A DNA stretch of 64,000 nucleotides from Spodoptera frugiperda (GCF_023101765.2 NC_064216.1:9923545-9987544); one strand, 5' to 3'; shown: positions 1 to 11,542, counted from the stretch's first letter. Made by a program: numbers and translations. Notes: generated by a model not told the origin, from the sequence alone.

Positions 1-60
1 CTCTCGCTTTGCCCAAGGCGGAAGAAGTTATTGGATGATTTTCCCCCCTCAAAAAAACAA
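1..60 (+). repeat. Dispersed repeat family D, end fragment cut by the window edge
   Basis: Family D runs TCCGGAGCTGCGGACTACCT, GAACGGGGTGGTTTTTAGTC, TAAGAGTCTGACACTCCCTC, CAAGGCGGGAGAAGTCATTG and an A-rich tail. Only the last part is in the window. Confidence 0.55.
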
Positions 61-671
61 CAAAAAAAAACTAAGTATCTAGTATATGGCAATAAGCTAA
101 CCTCCTATTATACAGGTCTAATATATAACTGGTGTAGGATATGTAACGAGCCCGTACTTACCCCTTCAATGAGAAATAGACGCGTCATTTTGATATCCAA
201 AAAATAAATCGTAGAATGTGTTGCTAACCACAAATCTGGAGAACAGCTAAACTGATTTTGCTAATTATATTATGTTGGGTTTCTGATTGTGAGTAGAAAG
301 TTTTTATTTAAGTAAAAGCCAACAAATATGCCCAAACAATATTCCAAGGCGCAACAATCGTCGTGGTCCGCTAGGAAGGTATATTTATATCATTGAAACT
401 ACTAATAAATAAAAATGTAATATTTCAATCATTATCTTACTTAAAGGACCGAATTTAAGGACTAATCTTGTCCCTTACTCGAAAATGTAATCAAGATATT
501 TATATCTATCCTTAAACTCGGCTATCCATTCTTAGACTTTGATATTGGACGAGATCGTTTGAATAATTCTTTGGAGACCTAATTAAAGTACTATTTAATT
601 ATATTTTGTATCGAATCGTCTAATTTAGGTATAGACACTTATTTATTAACTTCGTTAGTGTTTTGATTTTT

Positions 672-778
672 GGGAGGGAAACTCATCCAATGATTTCTCC
701 CGTCTTGGGCGAGGCGAGAGGGAGTGTTAGACTCTTACTGACTAAAAACCACCCCGTTTCTACTCCTGGTTTTCGAGC
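672..778 (-). repeat. Dispersed repeat family D (partial)
   Basis: Inverted end CCAATGATTTCTCCCGTCTT through ACTCTTACTGACTAAAAACC. Confidence 0.6.
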
Positions 779-1194
779 TTTTACATTACATTTCATTGAT
801 AGCGTCGTTGGTGAAAATTAATTGTAAATAAAGATTCTCCCTGCCTATTGAGCCTTATATCCTGAGTCTTTGACCATTTGCTTTAAGGCTTTGCAGCTTG
901 AAGTCTCAATTCCCCTTTTACTATGTTGATGTCATCCTAAAATCTACAACTTTATTATATCAACATTTTTATATCAAAATGTGTATGTAATACAAAGCCA
1001 CTCTAGAGTCCCGTTGCACTAAAATTTGCATATAAAACTTTAGATGTCCGGCCTATGGATCTGTTATTTTAATGTTAACATAAAATATATAAACAAAAGT
1101 ATCTCTCTATATTTCATACTCAAATCGACGACATTGTAGATTATTTTTAAATATTAGAAATTCTTACGTAAATAAACAGTTTGAAGGGTCACGT

Positions 1195-1355
1195 AACGTC
1201 TCTTCTAGGTACATTTTATACGTAAAAAATACGTATTTGCGCCTAAACTTTGATTCGTTTTATCTAGGTATTACTATCTCATATCACAATTTTTTTTTAC
1301 CTAACTGACGGACTGAATAGATTTTAAATTTTCATACCCCGTCATCATTTCTATT
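1195..1355 (+). repeat. MITE-like family G copy
   Basis: Shares AACTTTGATTCGTTTTATCT, a TACGT-rich block and GACGGACTGAATAGATTTT with the copies at 4075-4330, 16325-16580 and (inverted) 41430-41745. Confidence 0.5.
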
Positions 1356-1565
1356 GTAATAACGAGTGGATATTCTGAATTGCTTGCATTATGATCATGA
1401 GCACTAAAAGGCACCGTAAAGGCGGTGCGTCAGACACGAAAGCCAGTAAAATACTGAACAGAATTTCCTCAAGTGGAAACAAAATGTTTCTACACACGAA
1501 CATCATTAGGAATTGCAGACTTAATGTAATGACTAGAGATAGTTTTTTATTAATAAGTATTCAAG

Positions 1566-1697
1566 TGAGGGAGAGCCATGCGTTGGCTCGAATGGGCCGG
1601 CTGATCCGGAGTGATACCACGGCCTCAGAGAAAACCATCGAGAAACAACGGTACCGTTGTGTGAGTAAGGTTACCAGAAACCCAATTACTAATTAGA
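1566..1697 (+). repeat. Dispersed repeat family C (partial)
   Basis: Family C is recognised by GGGAGAGCCATGCTTCGGCA, GTGATACCACGGCCTCA, GTTACCGGAGGCCCAATT and a CGCCGCCCATGG end. This + copy keeps the first part. Confidence 0.6.
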
Positions 1698-1885
1698 GGA
1701 TATGATCCAGACCTCTTTCCAGAGCCACCGCTTTTTGTGTACTAGTTTTCTCCTAGTTAATAATTCAGTTGTAATCAGTCAAATACAGTTTCCACTCATT
1801 TTTCAATTGTCAAAGTTAACCTAATTGCTGTACGCAACACCGACCTTTTGGCCTCCATTAATAATTCACACAGTGAAACTGCAGT

Positions 1886-2032
1886 GGCTTAATTAATTAT
1901 TATGTTATCGGCTCACTCACGTAAATGTTTGACGAGGAACTCGACTAGTTTCAAGCCATGCTGCATTCCGCGACACACGACGCGCTCATGAATATGAGCC
2001 TCTAGCCGATAACATAATAATTAATTTAGTAT
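1886..2032. mobile_element. Family F MITE with ~24-bp terminal inverted repeats
   Basis: TTAATTATTATGTTATCGGC at the left is mirrored by GCCGATAACATAATAATTAA at the right. The inside carries GAGGAACTCGACTAGTTTCA. Confidence 0.68.
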
Positions 2033-2624
2033 GTCTCAAGAAAGTTACAATAAAATTGCAGTGGCTTATTTGCACAAATTCTAGAATCAATTTATATTCT
2101 TCGAAACATAAATTTCATGTTTATATATTTTTATTTTCCCAAATGAACTACAGAGTAACATTACTCTAATTCAAATACAAGTAACAAAAACATTGGTTCC
2201 ACGGTAACTACTGTTTTATTATCTACTTTTAAACGTGCCGTTAAAAGTGATTTAAGCAAGGCCGTTAGGTAATAAAAATAAAAATATACTCCGTGGTTTG
2301 GTTCCCCGGTCAGAACTTTGAATAAATAAATAGCAGATCATCTTACTGTTATGTTTTATGTCTTGGTTATATTTAGGTATTGTGGCCCTTTTCTTGTGTG
2401 TAGTCAGATACAATTGTATGTCTGATGTAATCTAAATGCGAAAATAAACTTGTTTGTTATGTCTTTACTTTTTATCAATTTTCTTGATTTTTTTCATACG
2501 TTTGAATCTATACATATAATAAAATCGTAGAAAAGTGCTGTCTGTACATTGAAAATAAAAATAAAAAAAATATAAGGGGTTATTGTTATGTCGATGTCGA
2601 ACCCAAAAATGTAATTAACTTTTT

Positions 2625-2675
2625 TTTGTCTGTTTGTCTGTTTGTCTGTTTGTCTGTTTGTCTGTTTGTCTGTTC
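2625..2675. repeat. Microsatellite (GTTTGTCT)n
   Basis: About six uninterrupted 8-base units followed by a GTTCGTCTGTGCG variant. Confidence 0.85.
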
Positions 2676-2980
2676 GTCTGTGCGCGCTAATCTCAGAAAC
2701 GGCTGATCCGAGTTGGGATGCGGTTTTCACGAATATATTGTGGGATGCTTAAATTTACATTTAGTGTTTGTTTCATGTCAATCGGTTCATAAATAAAAAA
2801 GTTATGTCAAATTAAAGAATCACGTCGAACATTCTATGCTTATACCATTAATCTCCGCAACTATTTGACGGATTTGGTTGAAATTTGGTACAGATATAGT
2901 TTAGAACCTTAGAAAGGACATAGATATATTTTTATTTCAAAAATCAAAAAATAAAAATAAGAAATAAATTATTTATAAAT

Positions 2981-3278
2981 AATTCTATGTCGATCGTTAC
3001 ACGACTTCGGTTCATGTTATTGTTTTAATTCATCGAAAAAAGTAAATAAATAGTAAAAAGGTATGAAAAAAATAATATCAATATAATAAAACATTTAGTA
3101 CAAAGAAAATGCTCTAACGGAGTATAGATAATTCTATGTCGATCGTTACACGACTTCGGTTCATGTTATTGTTTTAATTCATCGAAAAAAAGTAAATAAA
3201 TAGTAAAAAGGTATGAAAAAAATAATATCAATATAATTAAACTTTTAGTACAAAGAAAATGCCCGAACGGAGTATAAA
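2981..3278. repeat. Tandem duplication, 149-bp unit, two copies
   Basis: AATTCTATGTCGATCGTTAC starts at 2981 and again at 3130. The copies differ by a few bases (for example CTCTAACGG against CCCGAACGG). Confidence 0.88.
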
Positions 3279-4074
3279 TAAATAATCCAAGTTGTCTTTA
3301 TCCTCGATAGATGGCGTTGGGATCGAAATAGATCGCGCTATGGTTTCGTTACATTCATTTGGTTGGGTATCGGCCGAGCGCTTCGGTACTATCGTAGAAA
3401 AAGTGTATTATCAGTCGTATGATTATTTGTCTGTAGTGGTCCTGCTGTTTCGTATATTCTAAATTGGTTTCGTTGTATTTGTCAATTAATAAGTTTATTT
3501 GTTGGGTTTTCCTGGTTTTTTGGTTAAACTATTTAACGTAGGTTTAGTTTGATATCGATTATTAGTACATAGTTACTGTAGTTAGTTTTTTTAATAAAAT
3601 TGTAAGTCTAATTTTTTTTTAATTAGATTAGATTTAAGTCGTTTCTTTTAAATTATTTAGTTTAAGCTTGGTTATTATAGCATAGAGGATAGGTTGTAAT
3701 ATAGTTTCTTTTTTAATTGTTATAAATTCGTAATTCGTAGCTTTCTTTAGTTTTAAGTTAGTTTAAGTCCGTTTTTAAACTATTTTTTCAATGCCCTAAG
3801 TGAGTATACACTATCTATTAAATTCAAACGCAGAGCTCATTATGTTGATTTTTGAAGAGTTCCCTGGAATATCTTCCACATCTCATTTTTGAAGAGATCC
3901 CGCGAGATCGGGAACTATGTGGTTAAAACCAAAAATTTGCCGGAAGTCACTATTCCACGCGAACGAAGTCGCGGGCAAAAGCTAGTTATAAATAAAGCCA
4001 TATTATGTAGACATCACTGGGGCAAAGTCGCAATACTTGGAATTTAAAAAGCAGCCAAAATTCAGTTCTTTATT

Positions 4075-4330
4075 CCTTACCAATAGGAAATGACTATTTT
4101 TTTATTATCTTTTAGATTATTTTAAAATACTAGACACATATTTTTTATTTCCTTACGGAAACAAATACTTTCGAAGATAAATAAAATTGATTTGAAATGT
4201 GACGTCACTTCTAGTTTTATCTAAGTATTGTTATCTTATAAGACAAAATAAAAAAAAAACGTGTCTATTATTTTTTCTTTACTGACGGACTTAATAGATT
4301 TTTAATTTTCATAGCCCGCCATCATCCGTA
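4075..4330 (+). repeat. MITE-like family G copy
   Basis: Same landmarks: GACGTCACTTCTAG, CTGACGGACTTAATAGATTT and a CATAGCCCGCCATCAT end. Confidence 0.5.
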
Positions 4331-4611
4331 TTGTTAAATGACATATGTAATTTTAAAAGACTATTTTACTAATACTATATTAAATTCAAGAACTATCCAC
4401 AAAATTTCCCACCTATTGTACCAAATAGCGACGATATTTAATGAAGTTCTTTGCAACAAAGGAGCCTCGTGCCGACATGAGGGTATTCACCTTCTCATTA
4501 ATGCTCTAAGATTGCAGAGATTGCCTCCATACGGCATGAATGGACTTTTATAATTGATTCCTGTTCTTATTTCATATACCTATTTAAAGGAAAATATCTA
4601 TAGATTATTTT

Positions 4612-4905
4612 TTTATAAAACGCGCCGGTAATCGATCAGACGTATTACCTCATGGTAAGCAATCGTCGCCGCCCATGGACACTTGAAACACCAGAGGCAT
4701 TACAAGTGCGTTGCCGGCTTTTTGGGAGTTAGGAATTTAAGGGTTGTTGTTCGGGAATCGGGGATGGGGAAGAATAGGAAGGGGGGAATTGGGCCTCCGG
4801 TAACCTCACCCACACAACGAAACACAACGCAAGCGTTGTTTCACGTCACTCCGGTCGAGCCGGCCCATTCGTGCCGAAGCATGGCTCTCCCACAATTAGA
4901 TTGAG
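4612..4905 (-). repeat. Dispersed repeat family C (near full length)
   Basis: Runs from CGCGCCGGTAATCGATCAGA through GCCGCCCATGGACACTTGAA to CGAAGCATGGCTCTCCCACA. It contains the palindrome ACAACGCAAGCGTTGT. Confidence 0.7.
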
Positions 4906-5009
4906 ATAAGTAGCTTGGAATTTCTGAAGTGCAAAATGAGTGTTTTTTAAAAGGTAGTAGGAGTAATACTAAATGATCATATTAGCTACAAGATGTCCGC
5001 TGCTGAGCC

Positions 5010-5416
5010 TTTTTTGATCTCAAAGGCCCTGTCTGACTCTTACTGATTAAAACCTACCCCGGTATCCCATCTCACACGCGGGTACGAGGTGCAAGGAACG
5101 TAATTCTTCCGCAGCCCCCGAACTCGTGGCGTGAACAGATAAGTGCGGTGTCGTTCTACGTCTCAGAAGCGCGCGTGGACAAAACTCGCGCCACCGTCTC
5201 GGGTCCTGCTACTCTCTCGCTAAGTTGAAATCTAATCCGGAGCTGCGGACTACCCCGGAGCTGCGGACTACCTAGCGGATTTACCGGGGCTCCGACTCGA
5301 AAAGCAGGAGAAGGAACGGGGTGGTTTTTAGTCAGTAAGAGTCTGACACTCCCTCTCGCCTCGCCCAAGGCGGGAGAAGTCATTTGATGATATTCCTCCC
5401 TCAAAAAAAAAAAAGT
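5010..5416 (+). repeat. Dispersed repeat family D, long copy with duplicated core
   Basis: The CCGGAGCTGCGGACTACC segment occurs twice in tandem (near 5235 and 5255) before the standard end and A-tail. CG-rich upstream sequence may be the 5' part of the family. Confidence 0.6.
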
Positions 5417-5464
5417 TGAAATCTAACAAGAGAGACCGAAAGAAAACGAAATCTAAACTAATAA

Positions 5465-5628
5465 TAGTTTATTTTTATCATTTTTGTTTGTTTGTCTATC
5501 TGTCTATTTATTCTGGCTAATCTCTGAAATAGCTGGGTCGATTTTGACGGAACTTTTATTAGCAGGTAGCTGATGTACTAAGGAGTAACTTGGGCTACTT
5601 CCATCACCGCGGGCATCAGCTAGTAATA
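5465..5628 (-). repeat. CTAGC-family repeat (family H), short copy
   Basis: Ends ACTAAGGAGTAACTTGGGCT and GCGGGCATCAGCTAGTA; the same sequence recurs in MND1 intron 2. Confidence 0.5.
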
Positions 5629-6317
5629 AAATATTACATCGGTACTTGCAGATAGAACAAGATAACATATCTGACTTATGTCATTTATCCAATCGAGTTT
5701 AATTGGTTCAGTACTAATTCTGTATACCTAACGCAAAAATGGTTTTAGGCATACCTTCGCTAATTAAATCAACCTGTATACGAAGATTTTCTTCATAAAT
5801 GATAATTATTTATATTGTTCCCAGGAGTCCACCGTTCGTTATCTCGTTAAGAGGTTTGTGGTTTGTCGAAAAAAACATTTTTTCAAGCCCGGTGAGAAAT
5901 GAATAATTCATAAAGGACATTTCCATTAAATCAAATAGGTACTGTCAGGCAAAATTTTGTTAGTTTTGTAACGAAAAAGTTTAGATTATGGCATGTTTTT
6001 GTTTGGCACAGTATGTGTACCTACGTTGGTAGCGAACGATTGTTTTATCGTCAAATGGTGTATGAAATTGAACCCTTTTTGCAAGTTTATTCCGACTCTC
6101 GTCGACTGTTTGTGCCCTAAAATGTGAGAAGAAAAATATATTGTTATCTTGTTTGCTTCTTTTAAGTATTCTTCATTTATGGAATTGTTTATTTTCTGTC
6201 TATTGATTCATTTGTCAAAATGTCGTCACCACATAAAGTATTCATTCATGAAAATCTTAGGACGTGAAGTTTCTCACATAAATCTGACTTTAGTTTATGT
6301 ATTAGACTTTAATCTGA

Positions 6318-6500
6318 AGTGGCAATAGGGCGGGGCGTAAAGCTCAAAAACACAACTGATGCTGCAAGGATCTGCTGAAGTGAAGACGGTGGGAACTACT
6401 AGCTACTGTCGCGCGGTTGCACCCGCTCTACTCGGCTCCTATTGGACGTAGCGCGATGTTTTATAGCCTAAATCTTCCTAGATAAATGGACTATCCATCA
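6318..6500 (-). repeat. Dispersed repeat family I (diverged)
   Basis: TTGCACCCGCTCTACTCGGC, CCTATTGGACGTAGCGCGAT and GATAAATGGACTATCCATCA match the family seen at 8735 and 32255. Confidence 0.5.
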
Positions 6501-6539
6501 CAAAAACAACTTTTCAAATCAAACCAGTAATTCTAGAAT

Positions 6540-6690
6540 TGAAAATTAAAACGGGATATTTACCATGTTTTTCAATATTTGTGAGTTTCCGATATTTCGG
6601 CACTGTTGCAAGCGCCATGATCACGGATAAACTGTTTATCCGTGATCATGGCGATTGCAAGCGTTAGTGGCCATGTCAGTTTAAAAACTT
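6540..6690. repeat. Hairpin-bearing repeat with a perfect 19-bp stem (6613-6653)
   Basis: CGCCATGATCACGGATAAA at 6613-6631 is mirrored exactly at 6635-6653 around a 3-base loop. The flanks AAAACGGGATATTTACCATG and CCGATATTTCGGCA recur near 21665-21775, so it belongs to a dispersed family. Confidence 0.75.
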
Positions 6691-7020
6691 AAACCAGTAA
6701 TTTCAAAGACTAACGCGTTCAAACAAACAAATCCTCCAGTTTTATATAATAGTGTAGATGTAGATTAGTTTCAATAAAGCAATCTGTCACTATGGCTATG
6801 AAAATTCACTGTTACCCCAATGGGAATCAAATGTTAACCACAATGATTGACACTCGATTAATCTTTACTTCCATCCCGAACACCGAAATGCTCTCTGTCA
6901 GTGACACGAATTATATTGTTTGGTTCGCTATTTTGAACTTTATAGCTAAACATTTAAACACTATAATGTATTATGCACTTTTTACGTATGAGTAGCTAGA
7001 GTGGGAGTGAAAATATTGAA

Positions 7021-7702
7021 TACAGTGTAGTCCGTTTAGTACGACTTCGCATATAACAACCAACCGTTTTTAGCGACGAAAGTTTAGGCATTTGTTTGGT
7101 TTTAGTATAAACTTGCATAAATAGACATTCGTTTATTACGACTCCGCTTACAACGACCATCCGCTTTTAACGACCGAATTTCACACATAATTGTCCGGTT
7201 ACAACGACACAACGACGAGCGTTGCCGTGTTTACAAATAATTCATAGAAAATAATGAAATAAATGAATAGCTATCTCAGCTATCGCCTGCGCGACGCCTC
7301 TGATTGGAAATTGACTGTTTAATTTATAGGTAATTCCAAGGGACGCGATTAAACCAGAAAACAAACAAAAATTATAGACTTTTTGCATTAAATGTAAAGT
7401 TGTTAGAATAGATTTACACTTACATATAAGAAAGCGGTACATTATGTACCTACGTATATTACACATCCTTACATAATTTGAATACTTAATACAGATATTA
7501 CAGTTATGCCTGTTTAGGTGATGAGCAGATAAAAAAACTCATTTTAATCAAAATAGTTATCTATTTTCATTATATATAACATATTTTTTTATTTAAAAGG
7601 TTATATAAAAACAAACTTTTCTGTTCGTTTAGTACGACTTCCGGTTAGTACGACGTAATGTCACCGGTCCCTTGGCAGTCGTTATAACCGGATTCTACTG
7701 TA
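7021..7702. mobile_element. Non-autonomous TA-flanked element with TIRs (Tc1/mariner/pogo type), 678 bp inside TA
   Basis: CAGTGTAGTCCGTTTAGTAC at 7023 is mirrored by the right end whose reverse complement reads CAGTAGAATCCGGTTATAAC, ending at 7700. TA lies on both sides. ACGACTTC/ACGACC words are repeated near both ends. The interior holds no transposase frame. Confidence 0.72.
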
Positions 7703-7754
7703 TTTATTAAACAGGGTAAGTACTTAAATGAATTTTATTGTAACTTTCGTGAGA

Positions 7755-8096
7755 CATACTAAATTAATTATTATGTTATCGGCTTACTCACGTAATTGTT
7801 TGACGAGGAACTCGACTAGTTTCAAGCCATGCTAGAAGCTCATATTCATGAGCAGCATTCCGCGACATACGACGCGGCGATTGTCGCGCTGCTACTGGCG
7901 ACTCGAGTTTCGCGCCCATCGCGCCCTCTGCCTGGAATCGCGCGTACTATCCGGCGCGCGCGACGATGTTGGCTCGTTAGACTCGTTCGCCGGCGGCTGC
8001 GTAGGTGTTGGGTTCGATTCTCGGGTCGACGTATGCGCCGCCCATACGCGTATGGGCGGCGGCGAATGCATACCATCAGCAAATAATTAATTTCAT
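7755..8096. mobile_element. Family F relative, long copy with CpG-rich core
   Basis: Same left end (TTAATTATTATGTTATCGGC) and GAGGAACTCGACTAGTTTCA as 1886-2032, but a different CpG-rich interior and a right end AATAATTAATTTCAT. The core is open in several frames on both strands because it lacks AT-rich stops; I do not call it a gene. Confidence 0.55.
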
Positions 8097-8099
8097 AAA

Positions 8100-8345
8100 G
8101 AATAATCAAACTATGAACTATGCTACGAAGATGTAAAAGCTAAGCTATGAAACTATGTGACCGTTTCCACTGATACTTAGCTATGTAGCTGTGCGAGGAA
8201 AGTGCGCAGCTCGAGTATGCAATGTATCGATAGTAGGGAGCCATCCATAGCACGCATCTTTCCATATAAAAATATAGCTTAGCTAAGTCTGTTTCCACTA
8301 ATATTAACCTATATACGAATATGATTGGTTGTAGCCAAACACTAC
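8100..8345 (+). mobile_element. hAT-like MITE copy (CTATGTAGCTATG family)
   Basis: Internal copies of GCTATGTAGCTNTGCGAG, CACAGCTCGAGTATG-like and TTTCCATATAAAAA shared with 13012-13275. Confidence 0.5.
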
Positions 8346-8734
8346 ACACAACACACATCAATGTAGATAGAGGGAAGAAAGAAAAACAGTTTATTTGCAC
8401 CGTTACAAAAATAATTAAACATAAAATAATAAATAAAACATAGCACATTTCTGGTGAAAACCTAATCCGAGAATATCACCATGACATTCCGCTGCAAACA
8501 CAAACAATAGTCATTAAACTCTTTACTCCTTCTACATAAAAGCAACAATTTTAAATGAAAGCGTGGCACAACGATAAAACTGCAATAACGCCTTCATTTA
8601 ACGTTAATCATGTGTGCGATTAAACTCAATTGGATGTCATAAAGTACAATGAAGACTGCATGCTATAAAGATGGAAGTAAGTCATTAATGTGCCTATCTA
8701 AAACGATCAAAATATATTATCCTCTTGATGTATA

Positions 8735-8935
8735 TTTCAGACTAGCTACTTCCGCGCGGTTTCACCCGCTCATCTGCTCGTCTCCTATTGGTCATAGCAT
8801 GATGTTTTATAGCCTATAGCCTGCCTCGATAAATGCACTATTCAACACAAAAATAATTATTCAAATCGGACTAGTAGTTCCGGAGATTAGCGCGTTCAAA
8901 CAAACAAACAAACAAACTCTTCAGCTTTATAATAT
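8735..8935 (-). repeat. Dispersed repeat family I
   Basis: ACTAGCTACTTCCGCGCGGT, TTTTATAGCCTATAGCCTGC and CGCGTTCAAACAAACAAACA are in the order mirrored at 32255-32465. Confidence 0.6.
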
Positions 8936-9235
8936 TAATATATAATATATATAAGTAAGTATAGATATATTTTTGTCATTGGTTTATGAACCTTATTTTT
9001 ATGTTGTTACGACTTGTTTTAGTTAGGTAGGCCTTCCTATTAGGTCGAGACTCTTGAATTTCACAAGGCTTCTCAGTTTTTTGTAAATTCCCAGTAGCAA
9101 GGAGAGTATCTGTGACCAGTATATGATAATAGGTACCTACCCATATTACACCCTTGTAATATTGTTAGACATAATATATGGCATGACATAATATAGCAAC
9201 TCTAAGACAATTATTACATTTACAAGCTTTCCGCT

Positions 9236-9371
9236 CGGGTACAATTCCAGACACCGTGCTACTACTGAGAAATTTTCGAAAAAAGCCCAGTAATACTTTG
9301 CCCGACCCGGAAATTGAAGTCCCCTTGTTCAGCTGTCTTGCACTTGCGACCACTCGACCAACAAGGAAGTC
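9236..9371 (-). mobile_element. SINE family A, head portion
   Basis: Minus-strand copy keeping the tRNA-like head (box A GGTCGAGTGGTCGCA-like, diverged box B) and the stretch ending near TCTGGAATTGT. The tail is lost. Confidence 0.7.
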
Positions 9372-9619
9372 CTTTTAACACATTTCAATAAAAACCGGGC
9401 TACCTGAATACCTAAGGCGTTAATTGGAACCGTTAATTGATCCTTTTGTAAAGCTTTAAAAATGGAGAGAGATTTTCTGCTTTCAACTGCAGTGCTCTTT
9501 GTCAGATAAATCAGGTTACTTTTTTAATTCACCTATTTTATTTAGTTTCCTTTTAATTGATTTTTCACTGCTATAAATGTTTTATAATGACACACATAAA
9601 ATCAGTCTTTTTTAAGGGA

Positions 9620-9778
9620 GAAAATCATTCAATGACTTCTCCCGCCTTGAGTGAGTTGAGGGGAGTGTCAGACTTTTACTGACTCCGGAGCTGCGGACTG
9701 CCTAGCGTGTTACCGCGCTACTCCGGCTTGAAAAGCAGTAGGAACGGGGTGTGGTTTTTAGTCAGTAAAAGTCAAGTA
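9620..9778. repeat. Family D head-to-head pair (inverted)
   Basis: 9620-9682 reads the family end inverted (CCCGCCTTGAGTGAGTTGAG), then from 9683 the forward start (TCCGGAGCTGCGGACTGCCT) to TTTTTAGTCAGTAAAAGTC. Confidence 0.6.
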
Positions 9779-9909
9779 TGTAAGAGATAGTTCATACAAA
9801 ATACGTTCTAAATTATAATTTATATGGTACATAGCGGCTATCCAGACATTGTGTAATAGCTCCTTATGTACAAGGCCAGAAGGCTATAGTTATAGTATAA
9901 ATTCGTCCA

Positions 9910-9975
9910 CATTAATCTACTTCTAACCACACTGCCTACCCCTTCGGGGATAAAAAGCGTGACGTTGCTATTTTT
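9910..9975 (+). mobile_element. SINE family A, 3' tail fragment
   Basis: Carries only the conserved tail CCTACCCCTTCGGGGATAAA followed by GCGTGACGTTG. Confidence 0.6.
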
Positions 9976-10197
9976 GCAAAAATCCAAAACAATCAATGGC
10001 TTGATTTATACGATGAATATGCATTTCCTCTCAACATTGCAATGTTGTTGCATTCCTGATTACAATGGGCATTTTAATGAGAGGAAGAAAATGTTCGGAT
10101 CTCGAAATATAACACATTGAACGCCACCGCGAGAGAGATGAGTGCAAAGCGAATTCTCAGCTTTTTTATGCCCACTCATCAATTCCAAATTTTCTTT

Positions 10198-10372
10198 TTG
10201 AGGAAAGAAAATCATCAAATGACTTGTCCCGCCTTTTTTGAGTCAAAGTCAAAGTCAAAGTCAAAATCATTTATTTCAAATAGACCAGAAAGGCACTTTT
10301 GAACGTCAAAATTCAAACGTCAAAATTGAGGGGAAAAAATCATCTAATGACTTTCCCACCTTCTATTATCAT
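10198..10372. repeat. Family D tail pieces around a TCAAAG-type LINE-like tail (family E)
   Basis: Two inverted family-D ends (TCATCAAATGACTTGTCCCG, TCATCTAATGACTTTCCCAC) flank AGTCAAAGTCAAAGTCAAAG followed by TTTATTTCAAATAGACCAGA. The latter also occurs near 35583-35645 and 40950-41000. Confidence 0.5.
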
Positions 10373-10814
10373 TATAATAAGTAAACATAGTAATATATTT
10401 TTGTTCGAATAGGTATAGTGAAGGATTCGGGCGGGTATATTTTAATTCCTGACATCATCTCCTCTTGAGTTTCCAAGTCCAGATGTTTGCACGAAGATAC
10501 ACAAAGGTGCAATACTCTTTTTGATCGGATATATTAAGACACTGAAGTCCATAAACAATAATCCAAAACAGGTCTGTGTCAGACCTGTTTTCTTTGGCAC
10601 CTAATCAAAATTCAGTTTGTTACTTTGTTTGCATTGTTATGGCAGACTGCCGTTTTTATTTTTTTCTGCTTCTGCAGACGCGAGAAACGAAACCGAAAGC
10701 TCTTGTTCGGTAGTCAAGCTTACGATAATTTGACCAACAATAAAAAATAGGCCATTCTAGATAAGGTATGAGTACCACCTAGTTCTTCTAAAAGATTTTT
10801 ACACTGATGATACA

Positions 10815-11003
10815 TTTTTATGGTATAAGCCGGTAAATGAGCAGACGGGTCACCTGACCGCCATTACAGTTGTTTGGGGAATCGGGGATTGGGAAAATTA
10901 GGTAGGGGATAATTGGGCCTCCGGTAACGTCGCTCACACAACGCGTTGGTTTACATCGGGTTCCTGTCAAGCCGGCCGAATCCTGGCTCTCCTACACTTA
11001 ATC
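10815..11003 (-). repeat. Dispersed repeat family C (internally deleted)
   Basis: GTAAATGAGCAGACGGGTCA, GGGCCTCCGGTAACGTC and CCTGGCTCTCCTACACTTA are in the family order; the middle is missing. Confidence 0.6.
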
Positions 11004-11282
11004 ATTTCCCTTAAAGTACACTGCTTGATAAATTAATAAAAAGCCTTCATAATCTTACACGTCAATGCCTCTCTTATACTTATTACTTTAAAACATTTTG
11101 AAATTATATAAAACTTACATTTTAGGGAAAATTAATCTAGTCCCACTCTAAAAACTTAATGGATTGTTCATAACCTAAAAACTAAGTAACTAACTGTAAG
11201 TAACTGACTAAAATTAATAATACTTCGCTATTAATAAAGTGATTGAGCTTAATTCACACTTGACCGATCTATACTTTTAATT

Positions 11283-11424
11283 AAAAAATAAACCGACTTC
11301 ACTAAAAAAGTTAAAAATAACTTTAATTTCGGAAGTCGGTGTTTCTCGGTATTATTTGTTTGCTACACCGACTTCCGAAATTAAAGTTATTTTTAACTTT
11401 TTTAGTGAAGTCGGTTTATTTTTT
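11283..11424. repeat. Perfect inverted repeat, 60-bp arms, 22-bp loop
   Basis: The left arm 11283-11342 (AAAAAATAAACCGACTTCAC...) equals the reverse complement of 11365-11424 with no mismatch. Confidence 0.95.
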
Positions 11425-11448
11425 TGTAAAAAGTATTTTATTTCACAC

Positions 11449-11483
11449 TTTTTAGTTGCGATACCAAGTATCGCAACTAAAAA
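11449..11483. repeat. Second hairpin, 16-bp perfect arms
   Basis: TTTTTAGTTGCGATAC, loop CAA, then GTATCGCAACTAAAAA. It lies 25 bp from the 60-bp hairpin; the same AAGTCGGT word flanks it. Confidence 0.9.
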
Positions 11484-11542
11484 AGTCGGTTAAAATTCTC
11501 TATCTCAATAACTACTTTATTTATTTGTATTGTCACAGTCAC

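Larger units (their letters stand above)
2508..3990 (-). repeat. Long composite dispersed repeat of the CTAGC family (family H)
   Basis: Reading the minus strand it begins CTAGCTTTTGCCCGCGACTT and ends ATTTTATTATATGTATAG. It contains a (GTTTGTCT)n tract at 2625-2675 and a tandem 149-bp duplication. The open 78-codon frame across the tract is low complexity and not a gene. Confidence 0.55.

Noticed and set aside
2625..2675. CRISPR-like periodic repeat
   Set aside because: The unit is 8 bases with no spacers; it is a microsatellite in a eukaryotic repeat.
7829..8109. Overlapping 80-87 codon frames on both strands
   Set aside because: They lie in the CpG-rich core of a family-F transposon-like repeat; stop codons are rare there because of composition.
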